DNA from: Ctenosaura bakeri
Lineage: Eukaryota > Chordata > Lepidosauria > Squamata > Iguanidae
Reading direction: 5' to 3'
Assembly (NCBI GenBank): GCA_948474755.1
Contig: CAOLHI010001037.1
Location: 186,001 to 250,000 of the forward strand
DNA: 64,000 nt
The notes beneath the pieces were generated by a model, which was not told where the DNA came from, searched no databases, and saw only the letters and a program-made list of their open reading frames with translations. Positions 44,316 to 55,100 of this stretch are shown in pieces. Numbering within the stretch: the stretch's first letter is position 1; each line of letters starts with the position of its first letter. The translations under genes and the position numbers were made by a program.

Positions 44316-45774
44316 AAAAACCTGCCTAACTTTTTTTCTATTTCTGTTTTCTACCTACCATAGAACTTATTTTTTTCAGAAATAGGTGGTAGAGAATCTT
44401 GTTTGCTTGCTTGTTTCTATTCCAAAAGCCTCAGGAGCTTTTTTGGTCCAATTTGAAACTATTTCCCCATCTGCTGATACTCAATTTAAGCATCTGGGCC
44501 GCAGGGTGAGGAGAAGAAACCCAGAGCAAGAGCGCTGCCCTGAAAATAATGTTTTGTAACTGTGTGCTGTTGGCTGTTATTGTCGTGGTAAGCTTTCGAG
44601 AGTCCAGTGAAAAGGGACGAGGTTTAGTGAGGGGCATGGGGGGGCATCCAGGCTTGGCTGGTTATTTGGGGAAGGCCAGGTAGCTTCCATGGACTGGCAT
44701 GCCTTCTCTGCATCCCATGCAAGCTATGCCAGTAAAATGGTCTCCAGAATATAAGGTTTTGTTGTGGATTTCCACACACATGCTTCCACTGACTCTGCCG
44801 GGGCAAATACACCTGCAGTGCACAATAGAGGTGGCAAGGTACTGGAGGAGGCGAGGTACTGTTTGCCATACAGGAAGAGCTGGCATGTAAACCTGCCTGG
44901 GACCAAGCCCAAGTTTCTTGCCCGGCTGTGCCAGCAGGAATTAGATATGCCTGCAAAATATGGTGTGGGATGTGACCCTGAGGCTTACTGTGAAACTGGC
45001 ATGAAGAAAACCATTGTGGCCACAGCATTCAGCTGAGTCAACTCCGCAACACTGATGCTGTGAAAGCCACGGGACTACGGTGACACCACATCTGAGTAGG
45101 GCTATGAAGGACGATACCCTCGATTAACCGAGTATTCCTCAACCATCTTCCTACCATCAGGATTCAAAGCAAAAGATCATTTGCCCCCCTTATGGGCACA
45201 GTGATCACCGGCAGGATAATTGTGAGAAAGAGCTGAAAAGACTCATAAAACAATTTAGCACAGGATCGGCTGAAGCATTAATGTTTATTAAAAGTACATT
45301 TCTGCAGAAGCGGGTGCTCCCCAGAGAGAAAGACACATTCCAGTACTGAATACCTCATATTTTGTCCCCTGTCCCCGTTGCAGGTTTTCCCTCCCCTGAG
45401 ATCCCATTGGATAGGACCCCAAAAGTTACAGCCTATCAGGATCGCCTAAGAAGTTGCATCTTCCCTTCCCCATATTTACAATATGAGTGATCATGCACTA
45501 ATCATGCATTTCCCTCGTGTATCCTTAATTCTCATTAGCAATTTTGAAATACCCCTTGGTGTAATCACCCCAACAGTTTCTAACCACCTCTGCTTCTAAA
45601 CAATGCCAACCTTTTTTCTTATGTTCCTTATCAACCAGTTTACTCCTTACAGATGGCCTTGTCCTGTCTGGTGTGTTGTTATCTGAAACACACCGGCCAC
45701 CCTAAAGATCCAAGGTCTTGGAGGCCCTTTTTTTGTTCAGCTGCCAATTTTAGGAAGCTGTATTCTTAGACCTA
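44316..45774. other. Intergenic with unrecognised open stretches
   Basis: Open frames of up to about 134 codons on each strand between 44620 and 45036 match nothing I recognise. The part from 45230 onward is repeat-like. Confidence 0.3.
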
Positions 45775-46196
45775 GGCCCTTTTCACACACAGTTTCTTTT
45801 GCGAGAGGGCCCCTGAGTGTCACATAAATGGGAGCGGCAGTCCGTACGACGTACTCCCATTTACGCGACACTCATGAGCCTAAAGCGGGATTTTTTTATT
45901 TTTGGCTCTAAGCCGAAAATACTATGCGGTTGCGCAATGCTCCCGGGGCCCTCGCGCACTTAGCTGCCCTGGGGTGCGTCGGGCGAGCCGGGCCGGTCGC
46001 GCTTCCTCCCCCAGCGCAGCCTACAGCTCCCAGGTTGCACTGTGGAAGGAAGGGGTGGTGCGTTCGCGCGATGGCCACGCGACCGACAGCCCAGCTGTGG
46101 GAGAACGGAGGAGCAATGCGGGTGCCTCGCACAGGAGGCTGCTTGTGCGAACGGGACCCCCCCACCTCCGCGAGCAGGTAACGTGCGGAAAGGGCC
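45775..46196. mobile_element. GC-rich transposon E3, 422 bp, TSD CTA
   Basis: Left end GGCCCTTTTCACAC, right end GTGCGGAAAGGGCC, with CTA directly outside both. The subterminal inverted blocks include GGGAGCGGCAGTCCGTACG. Frames inside are not genes. Confidence 0.9.
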
Positions 46197-46830
46197 CTAG
46201 TGTATTACAGAAGCTCAAATATAAAATTTACTGAAATATATGTGTAAATATATCTAAAATATGTGTTATACCTATAAGCTAGTATATATGCTTCTAATGC
46301 ATGTTATTAATACTGTATACCCAGTGCAGAAGCTAAAACAGATTTCACTTCTCTCAATAATGAAGGCTGTTCTGGCCTTCATTATCCTGCCAGCATTATC
46401 CTTTTGGCCTTTTCTTGTGCTATGCTTCTGTTCCTTTATATTTTTAACAGACTCTACACCAAAAAGAGTTTTGGTTAATGGAGAGTGAAGAACTGCATAG
46501 GTATACTTGTTAAGACAAGTCCTGCAGTCACACCCACAATGAATGTCCTAAAATGCCAGAAGCAGGAAAAGCAAGGCTTCCCATTACAACAAACCAGTTC
46601 TAGCAGCTTTCATCTCTACTGGGAACAGGTCTTTGGGAAAGCTAACGGGTCTTAAAGGCTGATAGTTTGCCTTGCAGCTGGAAAAGCATGCTGCAACATT
46701 CAGCAAAATATTGTGGGGAAATCCCTCCCCTCACTCCAAACAATGGTGAAGTTCAGAGGAGGCGAAGAAGCCTGAGGGAATTAAAGACTAAATCATGACC
46801 TCTGCTACCTAGGGCTAGTTCAGGGGCTAG
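46197..46830. other. Intergenic, nothing recognised
   Basis: AT-rich then mixed sequence. A 75-codon open frame with a hydrophobic middle (46261-46488) is probably chance. Confidence 0.35.
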
Positions 46831-46996
46831 GGCCATCTCCGCACTAGACTGCTATAGTGCTATTATTCCACTTTCAACATCCTATGGAATCCTGGGGTTT
46901 GCAGTTTCGAGAGGGGCAGGAACTGCAAACCCCAGGATTCCATAGGATGTTGAAAGTGGAATCATCGCGCTATAACAGGCTAGTGAGGAAATAGTC
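46831..46996. mobile_element. Palindromic foldback MITE, copy 24, TSD TAG
   Basis: The element has a reduced centre. TAG lies outside both ends; the right end has changed to AGTC. Confidence 0.88.
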
Positions 46997-46998
46997 TA

Positions 46999-47270
46999 GG
47001 ACTCGAACCAGCAAACCAGGTGTTCTCCCGATGCCACCCACACACACCCAAGGGAGAATATACAAGAGAGAGGAAGTTTACAGCCAAGACGACAACCCAC
47101 CCACCTCTTTTCCTCTCCTTCGCCTGGCCTGGTTTGGACTCTGGGGTGCCTGTTCCCCCACCACACCTCGGCCTCTTTCCTGCAGACACACCCATTTTGA
47201 TATTTGCAATTCTTCCACTTTTGCAAGGGTCCAGTGCCTCTAATTCTAGGAAAGTGGAGGGCTAACCATA
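46999..47270. repeat. Copy of the CCTCCACATT-type element
   Basis: TTTGCAATTCTTCCACTTTTGC and GGAAAGTGGAGGGCTAACC match, in reverse, the end of the element at 3559. GGCCTGGTTTGGACTC matches its interior. Confidence 0.5.
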
Positions 47271-47349
47271 AGCCAAGACAAAGGGGAGAAAGTGGAAGGA
47301 GGAGATTGGAACTGGGACATTTTAGAAGCAGCTGAAAAAGTGAGACAGT

Positions 47350-47579
47350 GGAGACTTCTGCACTCCACTGTTATAGTGGTATTATTCCACTTTCAACCTC
47401 CTATGGAATCCTGGGGTTTGCAGTTTAGGGAGAGGCATTTAGAATTCTCAGCCAGAGAGCTCTTGGGCCTCAATAAACAACAAACCCCAGAATTCCACAG
47501 GAGGTTGGAAGTTGGAAGTGGAACTGAAGTGTTGGATATTGGAAGTGGAATAACGCCACATTGTAGTGCAAAAATGGCC
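47350..47579. mobile_element. Foldback MITE, copy 25, diverged
   Basis: Long-centre variant in reverse (TCAGCCAGAGAGCTCTTGGG). The right arm has an internal partial duplication of TTGGAAGTGGAA. Confidence 0.8.
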
Positions 47580-48849
47580 TAAATTGGGATTGTCCCTTAT
47601 AAATCAAGGTTGTTCAAGCCTTGAGAGAGACATTTCAACCTTTATAGGTTGGGAGAAAGATTGTACAAAATCTGGAGAACCCCCCAAATCATTGCATTGT
47701 GGGGAGGGATGGTGTGGCCATCTAGGGAACTCCAGAGGGCTGGATTGTGACCCCAGGAGAACCATATTCACTGGTCAGTATCTGAACTTCCCCAGGACCC
47801 CTCTAAGGCAAGGTCTTCTTTAAACACTGGAGAAGGTATGAACAGGTGGAATTTAGCTTTAGTTTATTTGCATTTGCTAAAATTTGGTACAGGGGAAATA
47901 ATTTGGTATTTGGTATTTGGTACAAGGGAAATAATCAGAATGAAAAGGAAAGGTAAGTATGGTAGACCATGGGACGAAAGTTAAAATTACAGATTTATCC
48001 ATCCAGGACATGATCTGTGCTGAAAGCAGAGCATGGGAAGTCACTCCTTTTGGACTAATGCTTCCAGAATCCACATGGTGACTGGAGAATTCTGGGAGTT
48101 GTAGTATGAATACCCTACTTTCACTATTAGTTGGGGTCCTGATTCAAAGTTTAAGTTACTTCATGCTTCCTCCTTCTCTCAGAGTAAGAAATTCCATTGA
48201 GCTCTGACCCCGCACTTATCCCCCTCCCAGAAACACAGTGCATTGCGTGACACTGGAGAGAGTTGGCGATGCCATGTCTAATTACACCAACAACTTGTCG
48301 TCCAGGAATGGGAGTCCACCATCCCATCATTCTTATTCTCTGTGCAATGTGAAATTGGTCCATTTGGAAGGCAAAGCCCAGTACATCATGGTTTGCTCAA
48401 AAAAACCCACGAGGAATTCCTGAGCCAAGATTGCAAAATCAAACAACTATGCCCAGTGCCAATCAAACTGAGTGTTGATAAAGCTGTAAGATGCCAATTG
48501 ATTAGCTTGATCCTCAGCTGGTTAAGCCACTGTACCCAACCAATGCTCATTAATGGCTTTGGCAGGGATTATCATGACTGACTTATGCTCCCATACCCAG
48601 GGATTACACAAATGTAAGTCCTTTTTATGCCATTGTGCAAGGAGATAGCCAGTGCCGCCTCGCTTCACAATCTCTTCCCTGCAATGCAACAGGAAGCTGG
48701 TTGCCGCTGTGCCTCCCCACACCGACAGGTCATAGGTAGGTTGGGAAACCTCCTTCCATGCCTGTCACCCTCGTTGTACCAATAACACTCGTGATCCTCC
48801 ACCATCCTGTACCAGATTTCCTGCGTAAGTATGTTGGTCAAGCTTTATG
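47580..48849. other. Intergenic, nothing firm
   Basis: GGGAAATAATTTGGTATTTGG near 47890 is a short local repeat. TCAACTGAGTGTTGATAAAGC near 48465-48600 resembles a CR1 or L1 scrap. No gene is supported. Confidence 0.3.
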
Positions 48850-49190
48850 CAATATTTCATAGATAAAAACTGGGATGCACGTGGCCAAGCAACACCAAAA
48901 TGCAGTCAAGATAGCAAAGGTTATTTATGAGGAAGAACACACAAGCTAGGAGAGGGTGCAGCAGTTTGCTTTGCCCGAATCTACTGGGAAGAGCTAGACT
49001 CTACTCATTCCTCTCCTCCCTGCCCTGCTGAGCTAGTTGGATGAAACCCACTTTTGCATTTTGAATTCAGTTTGCAGCAATTAAAGTAAGCTGAGGATAA
49101 AGGGAAGGGCAGGAGGAGGAGACAGAAACTGGCGCATTTTAAAAAACGGCTGAAAAAGTGAATTAATTGCGACTATCCCTGCCAACACAG
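48850..49190. repeat. Interspersed repeat D, copy 2
   Basis: Shares CACACAAGCTAGGAGAGGG, GCAGTTTGCTTTGCCCGA and TTTGCAGCAATTAAAG with the copies at 29965 and 51250. Confidence 0.55.
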
Positions 49191-49661
49191 GACAGTTGGA
49201 GGGTGTGTTTATGCTGTATTGGCACTGAAGAGGATTATTCCCTCTGTATCATCCGGAAAGAAGATTTGGAATGATATATTGTTATGCACACCTGAAAGGC
49301 CCCCTTGGAGTCCATGTCCTGAGAACATAATCATTTTATATAAAATGTAAAATTAGCCATGAAGAGATACTGAAAGGACACGTAAACAGGAGATTTCTGT
49401 TTTCTGTCTTACATCCTGGGGTATCTGACAAATGGCTAACAGGCCACTTGAAAGGAGTGTCTGCAGTGATCAGGCATCAATTACTCTCTCTGAAAAAACA
49501 AACAATGCCTGAAGTGTGAAACAGGCTTAAATCTCCGCAGAAAGAGATACTGATCTGCAGGATTCTCTCTTTGAACTAAAAGAGAAGGATCTATCTTGAT
49601 AAAAAGATGAAAAACACATATGGTTTTTCCAGGCATGGATCACAATAAATATCGAGACACA
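49191..49661. other. Intergenic, nothing recognised
   Basis: No gene or known repeat. Confidence 0.4.
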
Positions 49662-50269
49662 GGCCCTTTTCGCGCGGGCCTTTTCTCACGCGACAGCCCC
49701 GTGAGCCTCGCGGGAGTGGGAGCGTCGCTCCGCACGACGCACTCCCACTTCCGCCGGGCTCACGGGGCTGAAGCGGCGCGAGCGTGGGTTTTTTGATTTT
49801 CGCTTCGAAGCGAAAATCACCCGCGCTCACGCAACGCTCCCGGAGCCCGCCCGCACTTACCTCTTGTGCGGAGCGTCGGGGAGCCGGCCGGGTCGCGCTT
49901 CCTTCCCTCCGCCCCTGCGGAAGAAAGGGACGGGGCGGGGCGCTAACGCGACGGACGCGACACGTCCTGCTTCGCGCGCGGGGGGACAGACGCGACAAGC
50001 TCCTTTCTCTCGTGCGCGGGGGGGGGATGGACGGGACAGGCTCCTTTCTCATGCGTGCGGGGGGGGATGGACGGGACAGGCTCCTTTCTCGCGCACGCGG
50101 GGGGGATGGACGGACGCGCGAGCCACCGCCACCTCCGGGAGGCTGCCGCTTCCCTGCTCGTTCCTTCGCCTGCGGAAGGAAGGAGGGGGAAGCGGCAGCC
50201 TCCCGGAGAAGGCTTCTTGCGCGAGCCGCCCTCCTCCGTCGCGCGAGCGCCGGCGCTGCAAAAAGGGCC
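49662..50269. mobile_element. GC-rich transposon E4, 608 bp, TSD ACA
   Basis: The left end is GGCCCTTTTCGCGCGGG and the right end CAAAAAGGGCC, with ACA on both sides. The interior has a long palindrome (CCCCGTGAGC and GCTCACGGGG), a GGACGGACAGGCTCC-like tandem unit about 50 bp long, and very high CpG. The 200-codon frames are a by-product of GC content. Confidence 0.92.
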
Positions 50270-51249
50270 ACAGTTGCTCATTCTGGGGGAGTTCTTTTTG
50301 GGAGAAGTTCTTTTTGTAAGCCTTTCTGGGTTCTTCCTCTGAAGTTTAAAAGATGCAGTTTAAGTGAGAAATCTCTCTCAGAGCCGCAAAAACAATGGAG
50401 ATGGTAACCAGCTTAAATTTACAACACAATGGACTCTCCCTCCTCACAGGAGAGACTGAGATCATCTTTTCTCCCAGCTGAAGGATTCTAAATTTGGTAT
50501 CGTACGTCAGCAAATCCTTTTTGTCTCTCTCTCTTTCTTAATTTTAATCTTTTTCTAACTTTATAGTCTAGTATGCTTGAAGTGGGAATGAAGCTGAGTG
50601 AGTGTATGAAATTTAACTTTTTATAGACTTATTTACTTGTTATAGTGAATGTAGCTGAGTTATTGTAGGGACTTTTACATCTGTGTTAATAAAATACTTA
50701 GATTTGAACAATTGGTGTGATTTTTGTCTGACCTGAACTGGTATACATTGGGTTACAAAGGTCCTTGCTCAGTTACCCTGCCTCTCGTAAGCTAAACAGT
50801 GCTCTGAACTAATTTCCCCACAATTTTGATAGATTTTGGGAATTCCCTTAAGGGAGCCCCAAGCAATGAGGGTAACAATATCACAGGTTTTCTGTCTTAT
50901 TGTAAGCCCTGTGTTGGGTTGGACAAGATCGGAAGGGAAGTCATCACTAGCCTCCACGTATCCACCCAACCTTGCTCTAGAGGGCAGAGTAGAACATTCA
51001 GGAAAGCCCATTTCAGCCGTGCATTCAGGGAAGCATCCGCATGGTAAGAGCTATGCAATTGCATAAATGCTACAGGTGAATCCCACATGGCATTGTCAAT
51101 GGGGGGTTGACGAAATGACCTCTGAGTTCCCCCTACAGGTCAATGATTCCAAATCATAGCTTGGAAAAGTCACAGGTTTGGACTACAGCTCCCAGAATCC
51201 ACCCTGGCAACGTCACCCTGTAGCCAAGCTTACTATCTGGATGACTCTG
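50270..51249. other. Intergenic, possible LTR-like end
   Basis: TAATAAAATACTTAG near 50688 and the preceding T-rich block could be a retroelement polyadenylation region. No coding gene. Confidence 0.3.
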
Positions 51250-51600
51250 GGATCTCATACCTTCCAACATTTCACAAATGAAAACCAGGACACAGGTGGC
51301 CGGGAGACACCAGTGTATGCCCAAGATGGCAAAAGTTATTCATGAGGAAGGGCACACAAGATGGGAGAGGCTGCAGCAGTTTGATTTTGCCTGAATACTG
51401 GCAAGGACAAGAACCCACCCGCTCTTCTCTCCTCCTTTCTGCTGTGTTAGTGGAGTGGCAAGCTACTTTTTCCCTTTGAACTCAATTTGCAGCCATTGAG
51501 AAAGGAGGAAAGTGGGAGGAGGAGAGGGAACACAGGACATTTTAAAAGCAGATCAAAAAAAAAATCAGACAATAAGAGATTAATCCGCTGCAAATTTGGA
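51250..51600. repeat. Interspersed repeat D, copy 3
   Basis: TACCTTCCAACATTTCAC, GGGCACACAAGATGGGAG and AATTTGCAGCCATTGAG match copies 1 and 2. Confidence 0.55.
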
Positions 51601-51935
51601 CAGTCAAAAAAACACGGGGTCTAGTAGTCCAAACCATAATGTATCTAAGCTCACTTCTTGATTGCTGGGATATTTTAACTTCCCAGTGACAGAGTCATCA
51701 CAATTCACGTGGAAATTCTGCCAGGAATCTCTCTCGAACCCTTGAACTTCCAACCTACCTGAAACAAAAATAATGCATCCCTGTCTACCAGTGTGGATTT
51801 GTACCTGACTCTCCATAAAGGTGTGTAGGAGTTGGGAGGAGACTTTTCCCAGAACCTCATGATGACAGCTTAATTCTCCGGTCGGTCTCAGCCCTCCTGG
51901 GCAGAGCAGCGGGTGAACAAGCTTGGCCTGTCCCC

Positions 51936-51943
51936 TTTATATA
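51936..51943 (+). promoter_or_regulatory. Possible TATA box of gene 2
   Basis: TTTATATA lies 97 bp before the start codon in otherwise GC-mixed sequence. A start of transcription near 51968 would leave a leader of about 70 bp. It could be chance. Confidence 0.3.
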
Positions 51944-52039
51944 CTCAGATTCCAAGCAGGAGACAGAGGAAAACCAGTAATACCCTCTTCTGCTTTCTTT
52001 ATTTCTTTTTTTTAAACTCCAAGGCTGCAACAGAGCACC

Positions 52040-52198
52040 ATGGCATCACCTGTGGCTACCTACAAAATCCGAGTGGCCACCGGCAACTACCTGTGCGGAG
52101 GGACCCTAGACTCCATTTCCATCACTTTGGTGGGATCTCAAGGAGAAAGCAGCAAGTTCACTCTGGACAAATGTGGTAGAGATTTTTCTCCGGGACAG
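52040..52198 (+). CDS. Gene 2 exon 1 (159 bp, PLAT domain start)
   Basis: 53 codons from MASPVATYKIRVATG to GRDFSPGQ. The donor is GTAAGT. PLAT beta-strands are recognisable by TYKIRVATG and SISITLVG. Confidence 0.93.
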
Positions 52199-55100
52199 GT
52201 AAGTCCTTTGGAAGTGGGAAACCTTTAAGAATTTTGCCCTATAGAGAATCAGGACTTTTTGGGCTACAAGTTCCAGAATCCCCCAGCCAGCATGGCAGGC
52301 ATGGCTACTGCCATGCTGGCTGGGAATGCTGGGATTTGTTGTCCTAAAGAGCCATTTATCCAGCCTCTTCCCGAAAACCAGCCAATTCCTCTCTCTGCAA
52401 AAAAATTGCTACTTGCAGCTGACATGAGAGGAAGAGAATTCCACCTGATCCCTGGGTTTTGCTACTTGCAAATGATGTGGCAAAATTTTCTTTTTCATTT
52501 AGAGCATTTACATATTGCCTCCCAGCCCAGCAGGGCTCCTGCAGCAATATGCAATAGATAAACACATTAAAAATGTCATATATAGAGGGCCCTCCACATT
52601 TGCTAGGGTTGCAGTTGGAAGACCCGACAAAAGTGGGGAAAAACACAAATATCAAAACATATGTCTGTGTGTCTTTGGGAAGGGAGCCAAGGCCATTTCC
52701 GCACTACACTGTTATAGTGCTATTACTCTGCTTTCAACATCCTGTGGAATTATGGGGCTTGTAGTTTACTGAAGTCAAAGATAACCCTCCCTAAACTGCA
52801 AAGCCCGGGATTCCATAAGGTGTTGAAAGTGGAATAATAGCGCTATAACAGTGTAGTGTGGAAATGGCCCAAGATATGGTAGGTAAAGCGGGCATCCAGA
52901 GTCCAAACCAGGTCCATTTCCGCACTAGGCTGTTATGGCGCTGTGATTCCACTTTCAACATCCGATGGAATCCTGGGGTTTGCAGTTTCGGGAGGGGCCA
53001 GCCGGCCCTTCCCGAAACTGCAAACCCCAGGATTCCATCGGATGTTGAAAGTGGAATCATAGCGCTATAACAGTCCAGTGTGGAAATGGAACTGGTCAGG
53101 GAAAGGAGAGGGAAAAGGGATGGGATGGCATAGTGGCCCTATACTTTCTTTCTCTCACCCATCTCTTTCCTTGGGTATGGAAAGACTTTGGGAGAGGGTT
53201 TGTCATGCGTAGAAATTGGGCTGGGAGCCATCCTTAGCTAGCCAGACGGTGGCTGGTGCAGGAGGAGGAGGACCAGAGACAGGTTTTAAGTGTTGCATGC
53301 CCTGATAGGAGCGACCAAGAGCAAAGATTCCCCCGGAAAACAAGCACAGGGTGGCGGCAGGATTGGAAGAAGCTCACAAATAATGAAATCCGTGAAAGTC
53401 AAACCCACGATTGTGGAGAACCCACTGTACGTAGATTCAAATTATTCGAACAAACTTTAAATACACCTTTAAAATAATGCAATAATTTGCAATTATTTAA
53501 AGAAAATGAAAGAAAATAATTAAATTTTACTGATTTAAAAAAATTCAGCTCGACTCTAACAATTGGTGTGGAGTTCAGCCCGGCTCTAAGCATTAGTACC
53601 TTCTTGTGATATCTTTTTCTCCTGATCCATTTTAACTCCGATATCTTTCTTGGCTTTCTTATCAGTGCATAGAGAGGCACCCAAATGACAAAGGCACGCC
53701 AGAGATGAAGCAAGGAAATTGTATTTATCTGCAGTGGGTGGGACCCGTACTACGAGCCTCTGTGTGAAATCAGAGGATTATTATTTCCCCACTGTGTCCA
53801 TGTGTTCACCTGTCACGTGTCGAGGAAGGCTGTGATAAATTAGCAAGATATCTATGCTGTTGCATTGTTGTCTGTCTCTCAAGACCTCCGGGGGAAGCAC
53901 ACAATACGCAAAGCAAGATACAGATTCATTAAGTTGCAAATTTAATTTAGGAGATTAGAAATTAACCTGACACCTCCGAATCCTTGCATGCAAATGCGTC
54001 CTGTGATAGAAAGGGCTCGGATAAATGCTGGGATCTTATTTCTTATGCATCAAAGGAAATAATAGCAGGTTTAAAATAAAATGCATATGCATCTGCACTC
54101 AGCCCTTCACTTTCACAGACCTCAAGCGCTTCTTTCCGGAGCAAACCTTCCCGCTCAGCTGTCCTGATCAGGCTGTGCAGCCTCTTTAACAATCCCACCT
54201 CTGATCCTCCTTCTTTTTCTCCACCAGCTACTGCCTGGCCAACTAAGGTTGGATCACAACCCAGTTTTTCAGCACAACAAACCTCTCCCAATGCCCTCAC
54301 CCACCCAAGGAAGGAGACGGGCGAGAGAGAGGATGTATAGGGTCACAAGGAGCACTAGTGGCGCAGTGGTTAAATGCCAGTACTGCAAGCCACAAGGGTG
54401 TGAGTTCAATCCTGCCCGGCTCCAAGGTTGACTCAGCCTTCCATCCTTCCGCAGGTCGGTAAAATGAGTACCCAGCTTGTTGGGGGCATGTATAGAAATG
54501 TTTTGAAATACATGCTATTTGTAAGTTGTTCGCCGCCTTGATCCATATGGAGAGGCGGGATACAAATAAATAATTAAATAAAAAACAATAAAAAAACCAA
54601 TGACAACCTCCTCCCTTTCTCTGACCATTCTGCACGAGAGTGTTCTAGTGCTATGATTCCACTTTCAACATCCCATGGAATCCTGGGGTTTGCAGTTGCA
54701 GGAGGGGCCGGCTGCAAATCCCAGGATTCCATAGGATGTTGAATGTGGAATCATCGTGCTATAACACTCTCGTGCAGAAATGGCCTTTCTCTTTTCCCTG
54801 ACCTGGTGTGGACGGACCTTGGGTGCCTGCCCTCTCCACCATGCCTTGACCCCTTTCAAACACACATACACACACTTTGATATTTAAAGTTTTTCCTCTT
54901 TTGTGGGGGTCCTGCACCCTTAACCCTAGTGAATGTGGAGGGCCACCTCTATTTCCTTTATAACCCACTTTTTTTCCTCTGAATTGCTGAAGACCCAGGA
55001 TTCCCATCCAATGTCATCACTACCTGTTTTAATTTGGCAAAAGGACAGTGAGGTAGGATAGACTGAGAGAGAGAGTCTGAGAGCAGATTGAGAAAGAAAA

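Larger units (their letters stand above)
52583..53429. mobile_element. CCTCCACATT-type inverted-repeat element carrying two MITEs
   Basis: The left end GGGCCCTCCACATTTGC and right end GATTGTGGAGAACCC are inverted, and its interior matches the element at 3559. MITE copies 26 and 27 sit inside it. Confidence 0.65.

Noticed and set aside
44550..44690. Short frame beginning with a signal-peptide-like hydrophobic stretch
   Set aside because: It stops after about 45 codons, has no cysteine pattern or continuing exon, and is probably chance.
49591..50407. Open frames of up to 226 codons on both strands
   Set aside because: They coincide with transposon E4. The same GC bias explains them, and they run across the element edges.
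52911..53100. 8-bp duplication around MITE copy 27 (AACCAGGT against AACTGGT)
   Set aside because: The ends of this copy are eroded and the flanks already contain similar bases. Cleaner copies show 3 bp.
54614..54795. 7-bp duplication TTTCTCT around MITE copy 28
   Set aside because: It lies in CT-rich sequence and is contradicted by the nine copies with only three matching bases.
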